Shown: positions 7,872-18,833 of the stretch, piece by piece
Layout: every line of letters begins with the position of its first letter
How positions within the stretch are numbered: position 1 is the stretch's first letter
NCBI GenBank assembly: GCA_016707895.1
Contig: JADJGV010000001.1
Span: forward strand, 669,501-733,500
Source of the DNA: Myxococcales bacterium
GTDB taxonomy: Bacteria; Myxococcota_A; Polyangia; Haliangiales; Haliangiaceae
DNA: 64,000 nucleotides
Direction of reading: 5' to 3'
Program-made: the position numbers and the translations under genes
Notes under the pieces: model-generated
Seen by the model: the letters and a program-made list of their open reading frames with translations, nothing else
What the model was told of the DNA's origin: nothing
The model's database searches: none

Positions 7872-8621
7872 TCACCAGCCCGGGTCGTCGCAGCGGCGCG
7901 GCTTGACGCGCGCGCGATAGTCGACTGGGATGCGCGCCCGGACCTGCGGCGCGGCGTTGGCGATCTCCCACGCCATCCGGTACAGCAGCGGATGGCGGAC
8001 GTGGTCGCGGAAGTACACCTGCGCGACGTCCCAGCGCTCCTCGAACGGACGGTCCATCGCCCCCGAGCGCGCGAACATGCTGCACGCGGCCTCGAAGTCG
8101 ACGCGCAGCTCGGGCAGCGCGGGTCGGACCGCGGGCGCCTGGTCGGCGCGATCGATCGCGACCACCGCGTAGGCGAACGTCGGGTCGTCGGACGGCGCCG
8201 CCGCGACCCGCGGCACCGCGTCGACCACGCAGCCGGCGACCGCGGCGAGCTCGGGCGCGACCGGGCCCTGCGGCGCCAGCGCGGTGACGCCGGCCGGCGT
8301 GATCGTGATCCGGACCTCGACGGCCACCGATCCCGCGGCGTGGCGCGCGCACGCTGCGAGCGGCCCCGCCAGCGGCGCCAGCGACGCCGCGACCGCGTCG
8401 GTCGACGCCGGGCCCGCGGTCAGCAGGTTGGCGAACGTCGCGACCGCCGCGATCGGCGGCGGCGCGTCGACCGGCGGCGCGGCATCCACCGGCGGTGACG
8501 ACGGCGCCGCGTCGACCATCACCGCCGGCGGTTCGAGCGCCCCCGGCGCGGTGGCCGATGGCGCCGCGGCGCCGGCGCACGCGATCGACACCGACGCGAG
8601 CATCGCGAGCGAGCGCCCCAT
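7872..8621 (-). CDS. Lipoprotein with VDAAPP linker, unknown function
   Basis: This encodes 249 residues. The signal MGRSLAMLASVSIACAGA has a lipobox-like SIAC. It is followed by a Pro/Ala linker containing DAAPPVDAPPP. The globular part has two cysteines (LAACARHA, VAGCVVDAV) in a region resembling the C-terminal repeat of AgmX/TonB-like myxobacterial proteins (VAVEVRITITPAGVTAL). Its C-terminus, ERWDVAQVYFRDHVRHPLLYRMAWEI, is unlike known families. It is probably at the outer membrane or periplasm. Confidence 0.7.
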   Translation of the reverse strand: MGRSLAMLASVSIACAGAAAPSATAPGALEPPAVMVDAAPSSPPVDAAPPVDAPPPIAAVATFANLLTAGPASTDAVAASLAPLAGPLAACARHAAGSVAVEVRITITPAGVTALAPQGPVAPELAAVAGCVVDAVPRVAAAPSDDPTFAYAVVAIDRADQAPAVRPALPELRVDFEAACSMFARSGAMDRPFEERWDVAQVYFRDHVRHPLLYRMAWEIANAAPQVRARIPVDYRARVKPRRCDDPGW

Positions 8622-8627
8622 CCGGTG

Positions 8628-8633
8628 AGCCTA
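8628..8633 (-). promoter_or_regulatory. -10-like hexamer of the lipoprotein gene at 8621
   Basis: On the minus strand TAGGCT ends 6 bases before the ATG at 8621. Confidence 0.45.
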
Positions 8634-8683
8634 CCGGCGCCGCCGTGGGCGCGCCACCGCCCCGTGGCCCGCGGTCGCGGTGC

Positions 8684-8689
8684 TAGGGT
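8684..8689 (+). promoter_or_regulatory. -10-like hexamer of the gene at 8700
   Basis: TAGGGT ends 10 bases before the ATG at 8700. The divergent partner element is only 50 bases away. Confidence 0.35.
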
Positions 8690-8699
8690 CGCGCCGACG

Positions 8700-9161
8700 A
8701 TGACCCACGAGCCCCAGGAAGCGTCCGCGCTGCCGACGCCGTTCGCCCAGCCGTCGTGGGAGCCGCGGTTCGCGCTCGACGGCCCCACGCCGTCGCTGCC
8801 GCTGCTCACCACCGCGCTGCGGCTGCACGTCGACTGCAGCCACCACGCGTGGGCGTGGCGCGACGGCGCCCCGGTCTTCCACGGGTTCTGCGTGCGCCCC
8901 GACCGCGTCGCGATCGCCGCGCGCCTGGGCGGGTTCCCGGGGCCGCTGCGCGACGCCGAGCCGTGGTTCGCTGACGCCACGCTCGACGCCGCCGCCACGC
9001 ACCTCGCCGGCTGGCTCACCACCACCGCGGCCTATCCCCCGACGCCGTGGTTCGACGGCGGCGAGGGCCGCGGCTTCCAGGCGTGGCACGTGGCCTACGG
9101 CCAGCCCGGCCCGTACGGCTACCTGGTCGTCGAGCCCAAGTGGTTCGAGATCCACAAGTGA
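8700..9161 (+). CDS. Protein of unknown function
   Basis: This encodes 153 residues from the ATG at 8700 (MTHEPQEAS). No family was recognised. It contains LRLHVDCSHHAWAWRDG, RPDRVAIAARLGGFPG and an aromatic C-terminus (GYLVVEPKWFEIHK), and reads as a compact soluble domain without signal peptide. It is divergent from a lipoprotein gene and followed after 39 bases by a HAD phosphatase gene on the same strand. Confidence 0.65.
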   Translation: MTHEPQEASALPTPFAQPSWEPRFALDGPTPSLPLLTTALRLHVDCSHHAWAWRDGAPVFHGFCVRPDRVAIAARLGGFPGPLRDAEPWFADATLDAAATHLAGWLTTTAAYPPTPWFDGGEGRGFQAWHVAYGQPGPYGYLVVEPKWFEIHK

Positions 9162-9181
9162 GCGCCCCCCGCGGCGCGCGG

Positions 9182-9187
9182 TAGACT
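9182..9187 (+). promoter_or_regulatory. -10-like hexamer of the HAD gene
   Basis: TAGACT ends 13 bases before the ATG at 9201. Confidence 0.35.
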
Positions 9188-9200
9188 GCGCGGGCCGTCG

Positions 9201-9887
9201 ATGCCGTACGCCACCCTGCTGCTCGATCTCGATCACACGCTGTTCGACTCCGACGCCTCCGAGGCGCTGGCGTTCGCGCAGGCGCTGGCCACGGTCGGCG
9301 TCGACCAGCCGGCCCGCTACTTCCCGACCTACGACGCGATCAACCGCGGGCTGTGGGCGGCGGTCGAGCGCGGCGAGCTGCCCACCGCGGCGATCAAGCT
9401 GGTGCGCTGGGAGCGGCTGGTGGCCGCGACCGAGCTCGACGCCGACCCGCAGGTGCTGGCCGAGGCGTTCTTGATCGGCATGGGCCAGCACGGCGAGCTG
9501 TACCCGGGCGCGCGCGAGGTGCTGGCGGCGCTGGCCGACCGCGCCGACCTCGCGCTGGGGCTGGTCACCAACGGCCTGGCCGAGGTGCAGCGCGCGCGCA
9601 TCGCGCGGCTCGAGCTCGACGCCTACTTCGACGCCGTCGTCGTGTCGTCGGAGGTCGGCGTCGCCAAGCCGGCGCCGGCGATCTTCGACGTGGCGTTCGC
9701 GCAGCTGGCCGACCCGCCGCGCGCCTCGGCGGTGATGGTCGGCGACAGCCTGACGTCGGATCTGCGTGGCGGCCGCGCCGCCGGCATCGCCACCTGCTGG
9801 TTCAACCCGCACGGCAAGCCCGCCGCCGATCGCGCGCTGATCGATCACGAGATCGCCGCGCTGACCGAGCTGCTCGCGCTGGTGTGA
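9201..9887 (+). CDS. YjjG-like HAD phosphatase (pyrimidine nucleotidase family)
   Basis: This encodes 228 residues with all HAD motifs: motif I LLLDLDHTLFDSD (nucleophile and acid Asp), motif II GLVTNG, motif III lysine in GVAKPAP and motif IV MVGDSLTSD. The helical cap (YDAINRGLWAAVERGEL) matches the C1 cap of YjjG/house-cleaning nucleotidases, which dephosphorylate non-canonical nucleoside monophosphates. Cytoplasmic. The next gene, an RNA ligase, starts 6 bases after its stop, so the two are probably co-transcribed. Confidence 0.88.
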   Translation: MPYATLLLDLDHTLFDSDASEALAFAQALATVGVDQPARYFPTYDAINRGLWAAVERGELPTAAIKLVRWERLVAATELDADPQVLAEAFLIGMGQHGELYPGAREVLAALADRADLALGLVTNGLAEVQRARIARLELDAYFDAVVVSSEVGVAKPAPAIFDVAFAQLADPPRASAVMVGDSLTSDLRGGRAAGIATCWFNPHGKPAADRALIDHEIAALTELLALV

Positions 9888-9892
9888 CCGCC

Positions 9893-10834
9893 ATGGCCGC
9901 GCCGCGCTTCCGCCCGTTCCTCAAGATGTCGGCCCGCGGCGTCACCGGCGGTGGCGGCGGCACCTGGGTCGCCACCGAGAAGCTGCACGGCGCCAACTTC
10001 GTGGTCGCGGCGGTCGGCGACCGCGCCTGGTTCGGCAAGCGCAAGGCGTGGCTGGCCGACGACGAGCCGTTCTTCGGCTGGCAGCTGATCGCCGCCGAGC
10101 TGAGCGCCGCGCTCCGCGCGATCGCCGCCGAGCTGGGCGCCGCACAGGTGGTCGGCTACGGCGAGCTGTTCGGCGGCGGCTACCCGCACCCGGCGGTGCC
10201 CGCGGTGCCGGGCCTGCAACCGGTGCAGACCGGCGTGTGGTACGCGCCCGACCTGCGCTGGGCGCCGTTCGACCTGCTGGTGGCGCGCGACGACGACGAC
10301 GACGGCGAGCTGCTGGCGTTCGCCGAGGTCGAGCGGTTGGCCGCCGCGGCCGGGCTGACCACGCCGCCGGTGGTGGGGCGCGGCCGGCTGGTCGATCTCG
10401 AGGCGCTGCCGGTGCGCGCCCCGACCCGCGTGCCCGCCGCGCTCGGCCTGCCGCCGCTCGACGGCAACCTCGCCGAGGGCCTGGTGCTCAAGCGCGACGA
10501 GCGGGCGCCGCCGGCGCTGCGGCCCATCGTCAAGCGCAAGATCGCCGAGATGGACGAGGCGCGCTTCGACGAGTCGACCGCGTGGCAGCCGGGCGCGGTC
10601 GGCTACGACGTGCTGGCGGCGTGGGCCGCGCGGCTGGTCAACCCGGCGCGGCTGGCCAGCGCGCGCTCGAAGGTCGGCGCCGCCCCGGCGGCGATCCGCG
10701 ACGAGGTCGTGCTCGACGTCGCGATCGATCTCGAGCACGCGTTCGGCGACGGCTGGCGCGCGCTCGGCGCCGCCGCGCAAGATCGCCTGCTGGCCCACGT
10801 CGCGGCGCTGGCCGACGCGCTGCTCGCTGCGTGA
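9893..10834 (+). CDS. Rnl2-type RNA ligase
   Basis: This encodes 313 residues. The nucleotidyltransferase motifs of T4 Rnl2-like ligases are in order: motif I TEKLHGANF with adenylated Lys30, motif III GYGELFGGGY (Glu91), motif IIIa PFDLLV (about 126), motif IV AEGLVLKR (Glu195) and motif V IVKRK (Lys214/216). The family seals 3'-OH/5'-phosphate nicks in RNA, usually on a complementary strand, for repair or editing. The C-terminal helical region beyond residue 220 could be the accessory domain. A GTG at 9884 is an alternative start overlapping the HAD stop. The adjacent phosphatase may act in the same repair route, which is an inference. Confidence 0.9.
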   Translation: MAAPRFRPFLKMSARGVTGGGGGTWVATEKLHGANFVVAAVGDRAWFGKRKAWLADDEPFFGWQLIAAELSAALRAIAAELGAAQVVGYGELFGGGYPHPAVPAVPGLQPVQTGVWYAPDLRWAPFDLLVARDDDDDGELLAFAEVERLAAAAGLTTPPVVGRGRLVDLEALPVRAPTRVPAALGLPPLDGNLAEGLVLKRDERAPPALRPIVKRKIAEMDEARFDESTAWQPGAVGYDVLAAWAARLVNPARLASARSKVGAAPAAIRDEVVLDVAIDLEHAFGDGWRALGAAAQDRLLAHVAALADALLAA

Positions 10835-10849
10835 GCCGGCGCCCCGTGG

Positions 10850-10855
10850 CAAGGT
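10850..10855 (+). promoter_or_regulatory. -10-like hexamer (CAAGGT) of the dienelactone hydrolase gene
   Basis: CAAGGT ends 7 bases before the ATG at 10863; it is preceded by GTGG, as at 33938. Confidence 0.25.
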
Positions 10856-10862
10856 GCGGCCC

Positions 10863-11669
10863 ATGCGCACCTGGATCGTCTCGCTGCTCGCCGTCGCGCT
10901 GGTCGCGATCACCGCCGCCACCGCCACCCCCGCGCACGCCAAGGTGCGCACCAAGCTCGTCGAGTACAAGGACGGCGACGCCACCCTCGAGGGCTACCTG
11001 GCCTGGGACGACGCCGCCAAGGGCAAGCGGCCGGGCGTGCTGGTGGTCCACGCGTGGATGGGCCTCGACGCCAACGCCCGCGCCCGCGCCGAGCAGCTGG
11101 CCAAGCTCGGCTACGTCGCGTTCGCCGCCGACATCTACGGCAAGGGCGTGCGGCCCAAGGATCGCGACGAGGCGGCCAAGCAGGCCGGCACCTACAAGGC
11201 CGACCGCGCGCTCTTGCGCCGTCGGGTCAACGCCGGCCTGACCGCGCTCCTGGCCCAGCCCAAGGTCGACGCGACGCGCACCGCGGCGATCGGCTACTGC
11301 TTCGGCGGCACCACCGTGCTCGAGCTGGCGCGCAGCGGCGCGGCGGTGTCGGGCGTGGTCAGCTTCCACGGCGGCCTCGACTCGCCGACGCCGGCCGACG
11401 GCAAGCACATCCGCGCCAAGGTGCTGGTGCTGCACGGCGCCGCCGACGGCTTCGTCGCGCCCGCCGACAAGGCCGCCTTCGAGCAGGAGCTGACCACCGC
11501 CAAGGTCGACTGGCAGCTGGTCGCGTACGGCGGCGCGGTCCACTGCTTCACCGATCGCGGCGCCGGCGCCGATCCGTCCAAGGGCTGCGCCTACGACGCC
11601 GCGGCCGACGCCCGCTCGTGGGCGGCGATGCGCGCGTTCTTCGCCGAGCTGTTCGCCAAGCAGCCGTAG
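10863..11669 (+). CDS. Secreted dienelactone hydrolase family protein
   Basis: This encodes 268 residues from the ATG at 10863. A signal peptide (IVSLLAVALVAITAATATPAHA) precedes an alpha/beta hydrolase. The elbow GYCFGG carries the Cys nucleophile typical of dienelactone hydrolases, and LHGAADGFV and AVHCFTD supply the Asp and His of the triad. DLH enzymes open lactone rings in aromatic degradation, but exported DLH-like proteins often act on other esters. The substrate is not shown. It is a single gene between the RNA ligase and the luciferase-like gene. Confidence 0.9.
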   Translation: MRTWIVSLLAVALVAITAATATPAHAKVRTKLVEYKDGDATLEGYLAWDDAAKGKRPGVLVVHAWMGLDANARARAEQLAKLGYVAFAADIYGKGVRPKDRDEAAKQAGTYKADRALLRRRVNAGLTALLAQPKVDATRTAAIGYCFGGTTVLELARSGAAVSGVVSFHGGLDSPTPADGKHIRAKVLVLHGAADGFVAPADKAAFEQELTTAKVDWQLVAYGGAVHCFTDRGAGADPSKGCAYDAAADARSWAAMRAFFAELFAKQP

Positions 11670-11699
11670 CCCGCCTCGACGCCGCGCCGCGGGCGGGCC

Positions 11700-12701
11700 A
11701 TGGTGGGCGTGATGCAACCACCGCTGTCGGTCCTGGATCTGTCGCCGGTCGGCGCCGGCGTCGCGCCGAGCCAGGCGGTGCGCGACTCGGTGGCGCTGGC
11801 GCGCACCGCCGAGGAGCTGGGCTACACCCGCTACTGGGTGGCCGAGCACCACAACATGGCGAGCATCGCGACCTCGGCCCCCGAGGTCTTGATCGCCGCG
11901 ATCGCCGCGACCACCGCGCGCATCCGGGTCGGCGCCGGCGGCATCATGATCCCCAACCACACGCCGCTGCGGGTGATCGAGATCTTCCGCACCCTCGAGG
12001 CGCTCTACCCGGGCCGGATCGATCTCGGGCTGGGCCGCGCGCCGGGCACCGACCCGGTCACCTCGGCCGCGCTGCGCCGCTCCGACGATCCCGACGTCAA
12101 CCACCTGCTGGCCGAGCTGCTGGCGTTCGAGCGCGGCGGCTTCCCCGAGCGCCACCCGTTCCGCGCCATCACCGCGATGCCGTCGGACGTCGGCGCCGGC
12201 ACGATGTGGATGCTGGGCTCGAGCCTGACCGGCGCGACGATCGCCGCGCAGCTCGGCATGCGCTACGCGTTCGCCGGCCACTTCGCGATGCGCCAGGCGG
12301 CCGAGGCGCTGGCGCTGTACCGCCGGCAGTTCGAGCCCAGCGCCGAGCTGGCGGCGCCCTACGCGATGCTCGCCGTGACCTGCGTGTGCGGCGAGGACGA
12401 CGACGACGCCCGCCGTCAGGCCGCGCCGCTGCGGCTGGCGATCGTGCGCACCCGCACCGGCCAGCGCGCGCCGATCGCGACGATCGACGAGGCGCTGGCG
12501 CACCGCTTCTCGCCGGCCGAGCAAGCCATCGCCGACGAGTTCCTGACCGGCGCGGTCATCACCGGCCCGGCGCAGGTCGGCGCCCGGCTGCGCGCGCTCG
12601 CCGCCGAGACCGGCGCCGACGAGCTGATGCTGTCGACGCTGGTGCCGTCCCTGGCGGCCCGCCAGGCGTCGCTGACGCGCGTCGCCACCGCGATGGCCTG
12701 A
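11700..12701 (+). CDS. LLM-class flavin-dependent oxidoreductase
   Basis: This encodes 333 residues. The bacterial luciferase-like fold is evident from LSVLDLSPVGAG, GYTRYWVAEHHNM, RVGAGGIMIPNHTPL and LGLGRAPGTDP, which match the MsnO8/YhbW group of single-subunit LLM proteins. They use reduced flavin and oxygen on diverse substrates. An in-frame ATG at 11712 is an equally plausible start. The gene is alone on its strand between DLH and a membrane-protein gene, and nothing nearby indicates the substrate. Confidence 0.92.
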   Translation: MVGVMQPPLSVLDLSPVGAGVAPSQAVRDSVALARTAEELGYTRYWVAEHHNMASIATSAPEVLIAAIAATTARIRVGAGGIMIPNHTPLRVIEIFRTLEALYPGRIDLGLGRAPGTDPVTSAALRRSDDPDVNHLLAELLAFERGGFPERHPFRAITAMPSDVGAGTMWMLGSSLTGATIAAQLGMRYAFAGHFAMRQAAEALALYRRQFEPSAELAAPYAMLAVTCVCGEDDDDARRQAAPLRLAIVRTRTGQRAPIATIDEALAHRFSPAEQAIADEFLTGAVITGPAQVGARLRALAAETGADELMLSTLVPSLAARQASLTRVATAMA

Positions 12702-12746
12702 GCCGGCTGCGACAATTGCCCTCGGGGCCGCCCGCCGTCGCGGGCC

Positions 12747-12752
12747 TACGAT
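12747..12752 (+). promoter_or_regulatory. -10-like hexamer of the membrane protein gene
   Basis: TACGAT ends 6 bases before the ATG at 12759. Confidence 0.45.
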
Positions 12753-12758
12753 CGTCGC

Positions 12759-13412
12759 ATGACCGAGGCGTCGCAGCGCGCCCTCACCGGGCTACGCGAT
12801 CCGCACACGCTGCAGTGGTACGCGATCCCGCTGCTCGCGATCACCTTCTACATCTACGCGACCGAGATCAAGAAGGCGCGCGGCAGCGGCGACTGGAACC
12901 CGGTGCTGGCCGGGCTGACGCTGTTCGGGATGGACTTCGTCAACGAGTCGATCAACGGGTGGATCCTGGTGCTCAGCGATCGCTCGGCGCTGTGGACCGC
13001 GCCCGGGCCGACCGCGCTGCGGACGATGGTCGGCTGGAACCTCGAGATCATGTTCATGTTCGCGATCGCCGGCATCGTCTACGCCAACACGCTGTCGGCC
13101 GACCCGCGGGCCCGCGTGCTCGGCGTGCCCGAGCGCTGGTTCTGGGCGGTGGCGTACGCGGCGTTCTGCGTCGCGGTCGAGCTGGTGCTCAACGCCGGCG
13201 GGCTGCTGGTCTGGGAGTACGCGTGGTGGGACGGCACCGCCGTCGGGGTCTGGCTGATCTTCTTGCTCGGCTACTTCCACTTCTACGTCGCGACGCTGCT
13301 CGTGATCGGCGCGCGGCGGATGCGCACCAAGCTCATCGCGATCGGCGCGATCTACGCGGTGGCGATCGCGCTGAACGTGATCGGCCTCGGCGCGCTGGGC
13401 TGGACCTACTGA
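12759..13412 (+). CDS. Multi-pass inner membrane protein, unknown function
   Basis: This encodes 217 residues with about six hydrophobic segments, including YAIPLLAITFYIY, MFMFAIAGIVYA, FWAVAYAAFCVAVELVL, VWLIFLLGYFHFYVA and AIGAIYAVAIALNVIGL. Conserved-looking polar residues lie within helices (FVNESINGW, Glu in AVELVLN, His in YFHFYV), as in enzymes or transporters with buried active residues. I do not recognise the family. No operon partner is evident. Confidence 0.8.
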   Translation: MTEASQRALTGLRDPHTLQWYAIPLLAITFYIYATEIKKARGSGDWNPVLAGLTLFGMDFVNESINGWILVLSDRSALWTAPGPTALRTMVGWNLEIMFMFAIAGIVYANTLSADPRARVLGVPERWFWAVAYAAFCVAVELVLNAGGLLVWEYAWWDGTAVGVWLIFLLGYFHFYVATLLVIGARRMRTKLIAIGAIYAVAIALNVIGLGALGWTY

Positions 13413-13435
13413 CGTCGCCCGCCGTGGCAGACTGG

Positions 13436-14149
13436 ATGGCGCCCGTGGTGAACGCCCGCATCGCCCGGATCTTCGACGAGGTGGCCGCGCTGCTGGCCGA
13501 GCAGGGCGCGTCGCCGTACCGGGTGCGCGCGTGGCACGACGCGGCCGCGACGATCACCGACCTGCCCCGCGAGCTGACCGACGTGTTCCGTGACCACGGC
13601 CGGGCCGGGCTCGAGGCGCTACCCCACATCGGTCGCCACCTGTCGGCGGTGATCATCGAGCTGGTGCGCACCGGCCACGCGGCGATCCTCGATCGCCTGC
13701 GCGGCGAGGTCCACGGCGCCGACCTGCCGCCGGCACCCGACGTCGAGCCGGGCCCGCCGCCCGCGCACCACGGCCTCACCCCGCCGCCGGTGGCGCTGCT
13801 GCTGGCGGTCGACGCGCGCTACCGCGGCGCGGCCACCGCCGATCACTTGCCGCGCATCGCGCCGCGCCGCCACAACCCCGACGGCGCCGCCTGGCTGCCG
13901 GTGCTGCACGACGAGCGCGACGGCTGGGTGTGGACCGCGCTCTACTCGAACACCGCGCGCGCCCACGAACTCGGCCACACCCACGACTGGGTCGTCGTCT
14001 ACTACCACCACCCCGACGACGGCGACGAGGGCCACGCCACCGTCGTCACCGAGCACCGCGGGCCGTGGCGCGGTCAGCGGGTCGTGCGCGGCCGCGAGGG
14101 CGAGTGCGCCATCCACGCCCTCGCACTCGGCCTGGAGCCGGCGCCATGA
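13436..14149 (+). CDS. Helix-hairpin-helix (PolX N-terminal-like) domain protein
   Basis: This encodes 237 residues from the ATG at 13436; GTG at 13424 is also possible. The N-terminal 85 residues match the 8-kDa domain of family X polymerases and related HhH proteins: FDEVAALLAEQGASPYRVRAWHDA (split here by one HhH) and LEALPHIGRHLSAVI. After a Pro-rich linker comes a second domain with PRIAPRRHNPDGAAWLPVLH and WTALYSNTARAHELGHTHDW, seen in other myxobacterial HhH proteins but without polymerase or PHP motifs. A DNA-binding role is inferred. Confidence 0.8.
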   Translation: MAPVVNARIARIFDEVAALLAEQGASPYRVRAWHDAAATITDLPRELTDVFRDHGRAGLEALPHIGRHLSAVIIELVRTGHAAILDRLRGEVHGADLPPAPDVEPGPPPAHHGLTPPPVALLLAVDARYRGAATADHLPRIAPRRHNPDGAAWLPVLHDERDGWVWTALYSNTARAHELGHTHDWVVVYYHHPDDGDEGHATVVTEHRGPWRGQRVVRGREGECAIHALALGLEPAP

Positions 14150-14160
14150 CCGCCTCGCGC

Positions 14161-14217
14161 CACGATCGTGAGCTGACAGACACACCCCCGCCATGACGCG
14201 GCACGCCATCACGTGAT
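14161..14217. promoter_or_regulatory. Two 10-bp palindromes upstream of the cox locus
   Basis: The 133-base gap before coxS holds two perfect palindromes, CACGATCGTG at 14161-14170 and ATCACGTGAT at 14208-14217. Either could be an operator for the locus. No clear -10/-35 pair was seen, so the promoter itself is not placed. Confidence 0.3.
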
Positions 14218-14282
14218 CGCGCGCGCGCTCGATTGCGGCGCCGCGCGGGAAGGAGGAACGTCGGAGGCCAAGGGGGGACTTC

Positions 14283-17137
<2,855 letters not shown>

Positions 17138-17139
17138 CC

Positions 17140-17934
17140 ATGAAGGACTTCGAGTTCCACCGCCCCGCGTCGATCAAGGACGCGGTCGCGCTCGTCGCGG
17201 GCACCAGCGGCGCCAAGTACCTGGCCGGCGGCCAGAGCCTGTTGCCGGTCATGAAGCTCGACCTCGCCGAGCCGCCCGCGCTGGTGTCGCTGGCCCGCCT
17301 GCCCGGCCTGGCCGACATCCGCGTCGACGGCGGCACCGTCGCGATCGGCGCGCTGTGCACCCACGATCAGGTGGCGCGCTCGGCCGACGTGGCCAAGGCG
17401 ATCCCGGCGCTGGCCGCGCTGGCCAGCCACATCGGCGACGCGCAGGTGCGCAACCGCGGCACGCTCGGCGGCTCGGTGGCCCACGCCGATCCCGCCGCCG
17501 ACTACCCGGCGGCGCTGCTCGGGCTCGGCGCGACGATCGTGACCGATCGCGGCAAACACGCGGCCGACAGCTACTTCAAGGGGCTGTTCGAGACCTCGCT
17601 GGCCGACGGCGAGCTGGTCACCGCGGTGCACTTCCCGGTGCCCAGGCGCGCGGCGTACGCGAAGTTCGCGCACCGCGCGTCGAAGTACGCGGTGGTCGGC
17701 GTGTTCGTCGCCGAGACCGCCGGCGGCGTGCGGGTCGCGATCACCGGCGCCGGCGCGACGGTGTTCCGGTCGGCCGCGATGGAGGCGGCGCTGACCTCGT
17801 CGATGACGCCGGGCGCGCTCGACGGCATCACCGTGCCGGCCGACGACCTGAACGCCGACGCCGAGGCCTCGGCCGAGTACCGCGCTCACCTGATCGGCGT
17901 GATGGCCAAGCGCGCGGTCGCCGCGCTGCGATGA
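17140..17934 (+). CDS. coxM: Cox-type FAD-binding medium subunit
   Basis: This encodes 264 residues, a complete CoxM/XdhB-like FAD subunit. The FAD loops are LAGGQSLLP (about 28-36) and RNRGTLGGSVAHADPAAD (about 103-120), with the C-terminal CO_deh_flav_C part following (AYAKFAHRASKYAVVGVFVA). It starts 2 bases after coxL and ends overlapping the coxD start by 4 bases (ATGA). Gene order S-L-M is that of form II loci. It accepts electrons from CoxS and passes them to an unknown acceptor. Confidence 0.95.
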   Translation: MKDFEFHRPASIKDAVALVAGTSGAKYLAGGQSLLPVMKLDLAEPPALVSLARLPGLADIRVDGGTVAIGALCTHDQVARSADVAKAIPALAALASHIGDAQVRNRGTLGGSVAHADPAADYPAALLGLGATIVTDRGKHAADSYFKGLFETSLADGELVTAVHFPVPRRAAYAKFAHRASKYAVVGVFVAETAGGVRVAITGAGATVFRSAAMEAALTSSMTPGALDGITVPADDLNADAEASAEYRAHLIGVMAKRAVAALR

Positions 17935-18833
17935 GCGGCGCGCCCGACAGCGTCGACGGGCTGGCGGCGCTGCTCGCCGAGCACCGCTACCTGGCCGATC
18001 CCAGCCTGGCCACGGTGCTGTACCTCGGGCTGGCGCTGGGCAAGCCGGTCTTGCTCGAGGGCGAGGCCGGGGTCGGCAAGACCGAGGTCGCGCGCACGCT
18101 GGCCGCGGCGCTGGGCCGACGCCTGATCCGCCTGCAGTGCTACGAGGGCCTCGACGCCGCGAGCGCGGTCTACGAGTGGAACTTCGCGCGGCAGATGCTG
18201 GAGATCCGGCTGGCCGAGCGCGAGGCGACGCCGGCGGCGCGCGAGGCGCTGGCGCGCGAGCTGTACGGCGAGCGCTTCCTGCTGCGCCGGCCGCTGCTCG
18301 ACGCGCTGGGCCCCGATCCGCGCGGCGCGCCGGTGGTGCTGATCGACGAGCTCGACCGCACCGACGAGCCGTTCGAGGCGTTCCTGCTGGAGTTCCTGGC
18401 CGACTTCCAGGTCACGATCCCTGAGCTGGGCACGATCGCGGCCGCCGCGCCGCCGATCGTGATCCTGACGTCGAACCGCACCCGCGAGATCCACGACGCG
18501 ATCAAGCGGCGCTGCCTGTACCACTGGATCGACTACCCCGACGCCGCGCGCGAGCTGGCCATCCTGACCGCGCGGGCGCCCGAGGTGCCGGCCAAGCTGG
18601 CGGCGCAGATCGTCGCGTTCGTGCAGCGGCTCCGGGCCAGCGACCTGTTCAAGCTGCCCGGCGTCGCCGAGACCCTCGACTGGGGCCACGCGCTGGTGGC
18701 GCTCGGGCAGATCGAGCTGTCGCCCGAGACCGTCGAGGCGACGCTCGGCGTGCTCTTGAAGTACCAGGACGACCTGGCCAAGGTGAGCGGCGCGACCGCG
18801 CGGGCGCTGGTCGAGCACGCCAAGGCGCCGTGA
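17931..18833 (+). CDS. coxD: MoxR-type AAA+ ATPase, CoxD-like
   Basis: This encodes 300 residues. Walker A is GEAGVGKTE (44-52), Walker B VVLIDELDR (about 134-142) and the sensor region VILTSNRTREIHDAIKRRC. It belongs to the MoxR/CoxD group, which with a VWA protein inserts or activates metal cofactors; in Oligotropha CoxD is needed to sulfurate and load the active site. The 4-base overlaps with coxM and coxE argue for coupled translation. Confidence 0.93.
   Translation: MSGAPDSVDGLAALLAEHRYLADPSLATVLYLGLALGKPVLLEGEAGVGKTEVARTLAAALGRRLIRLQCYEGLDAASAVYEWNFARQMLEIRLAEREATPAAREALARELYGERFLLRRPLLDALGPDPRGAPVVLIDELDRTDEPFEAFLLEFLADFQVTIPELGTIAAAAPPIVILTSNRTREIHDAIKRRCLYHWIDYPDAARELAILTARAPEVPAKLAAQIVAFVQRLRASDLFKLPGVAETLDWGHALVALGQIELSPETVEATLGVLLKYQDDLAKVSGATARALVEHAKAP

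Noticed and set aside
13428..13433. CAGACT as -10 element for the gene at 13436
   Set aside because: It ends only 2 bases before the ATG, too close for transcription to start at or before that codon; a later in-frame GTG would be needed.
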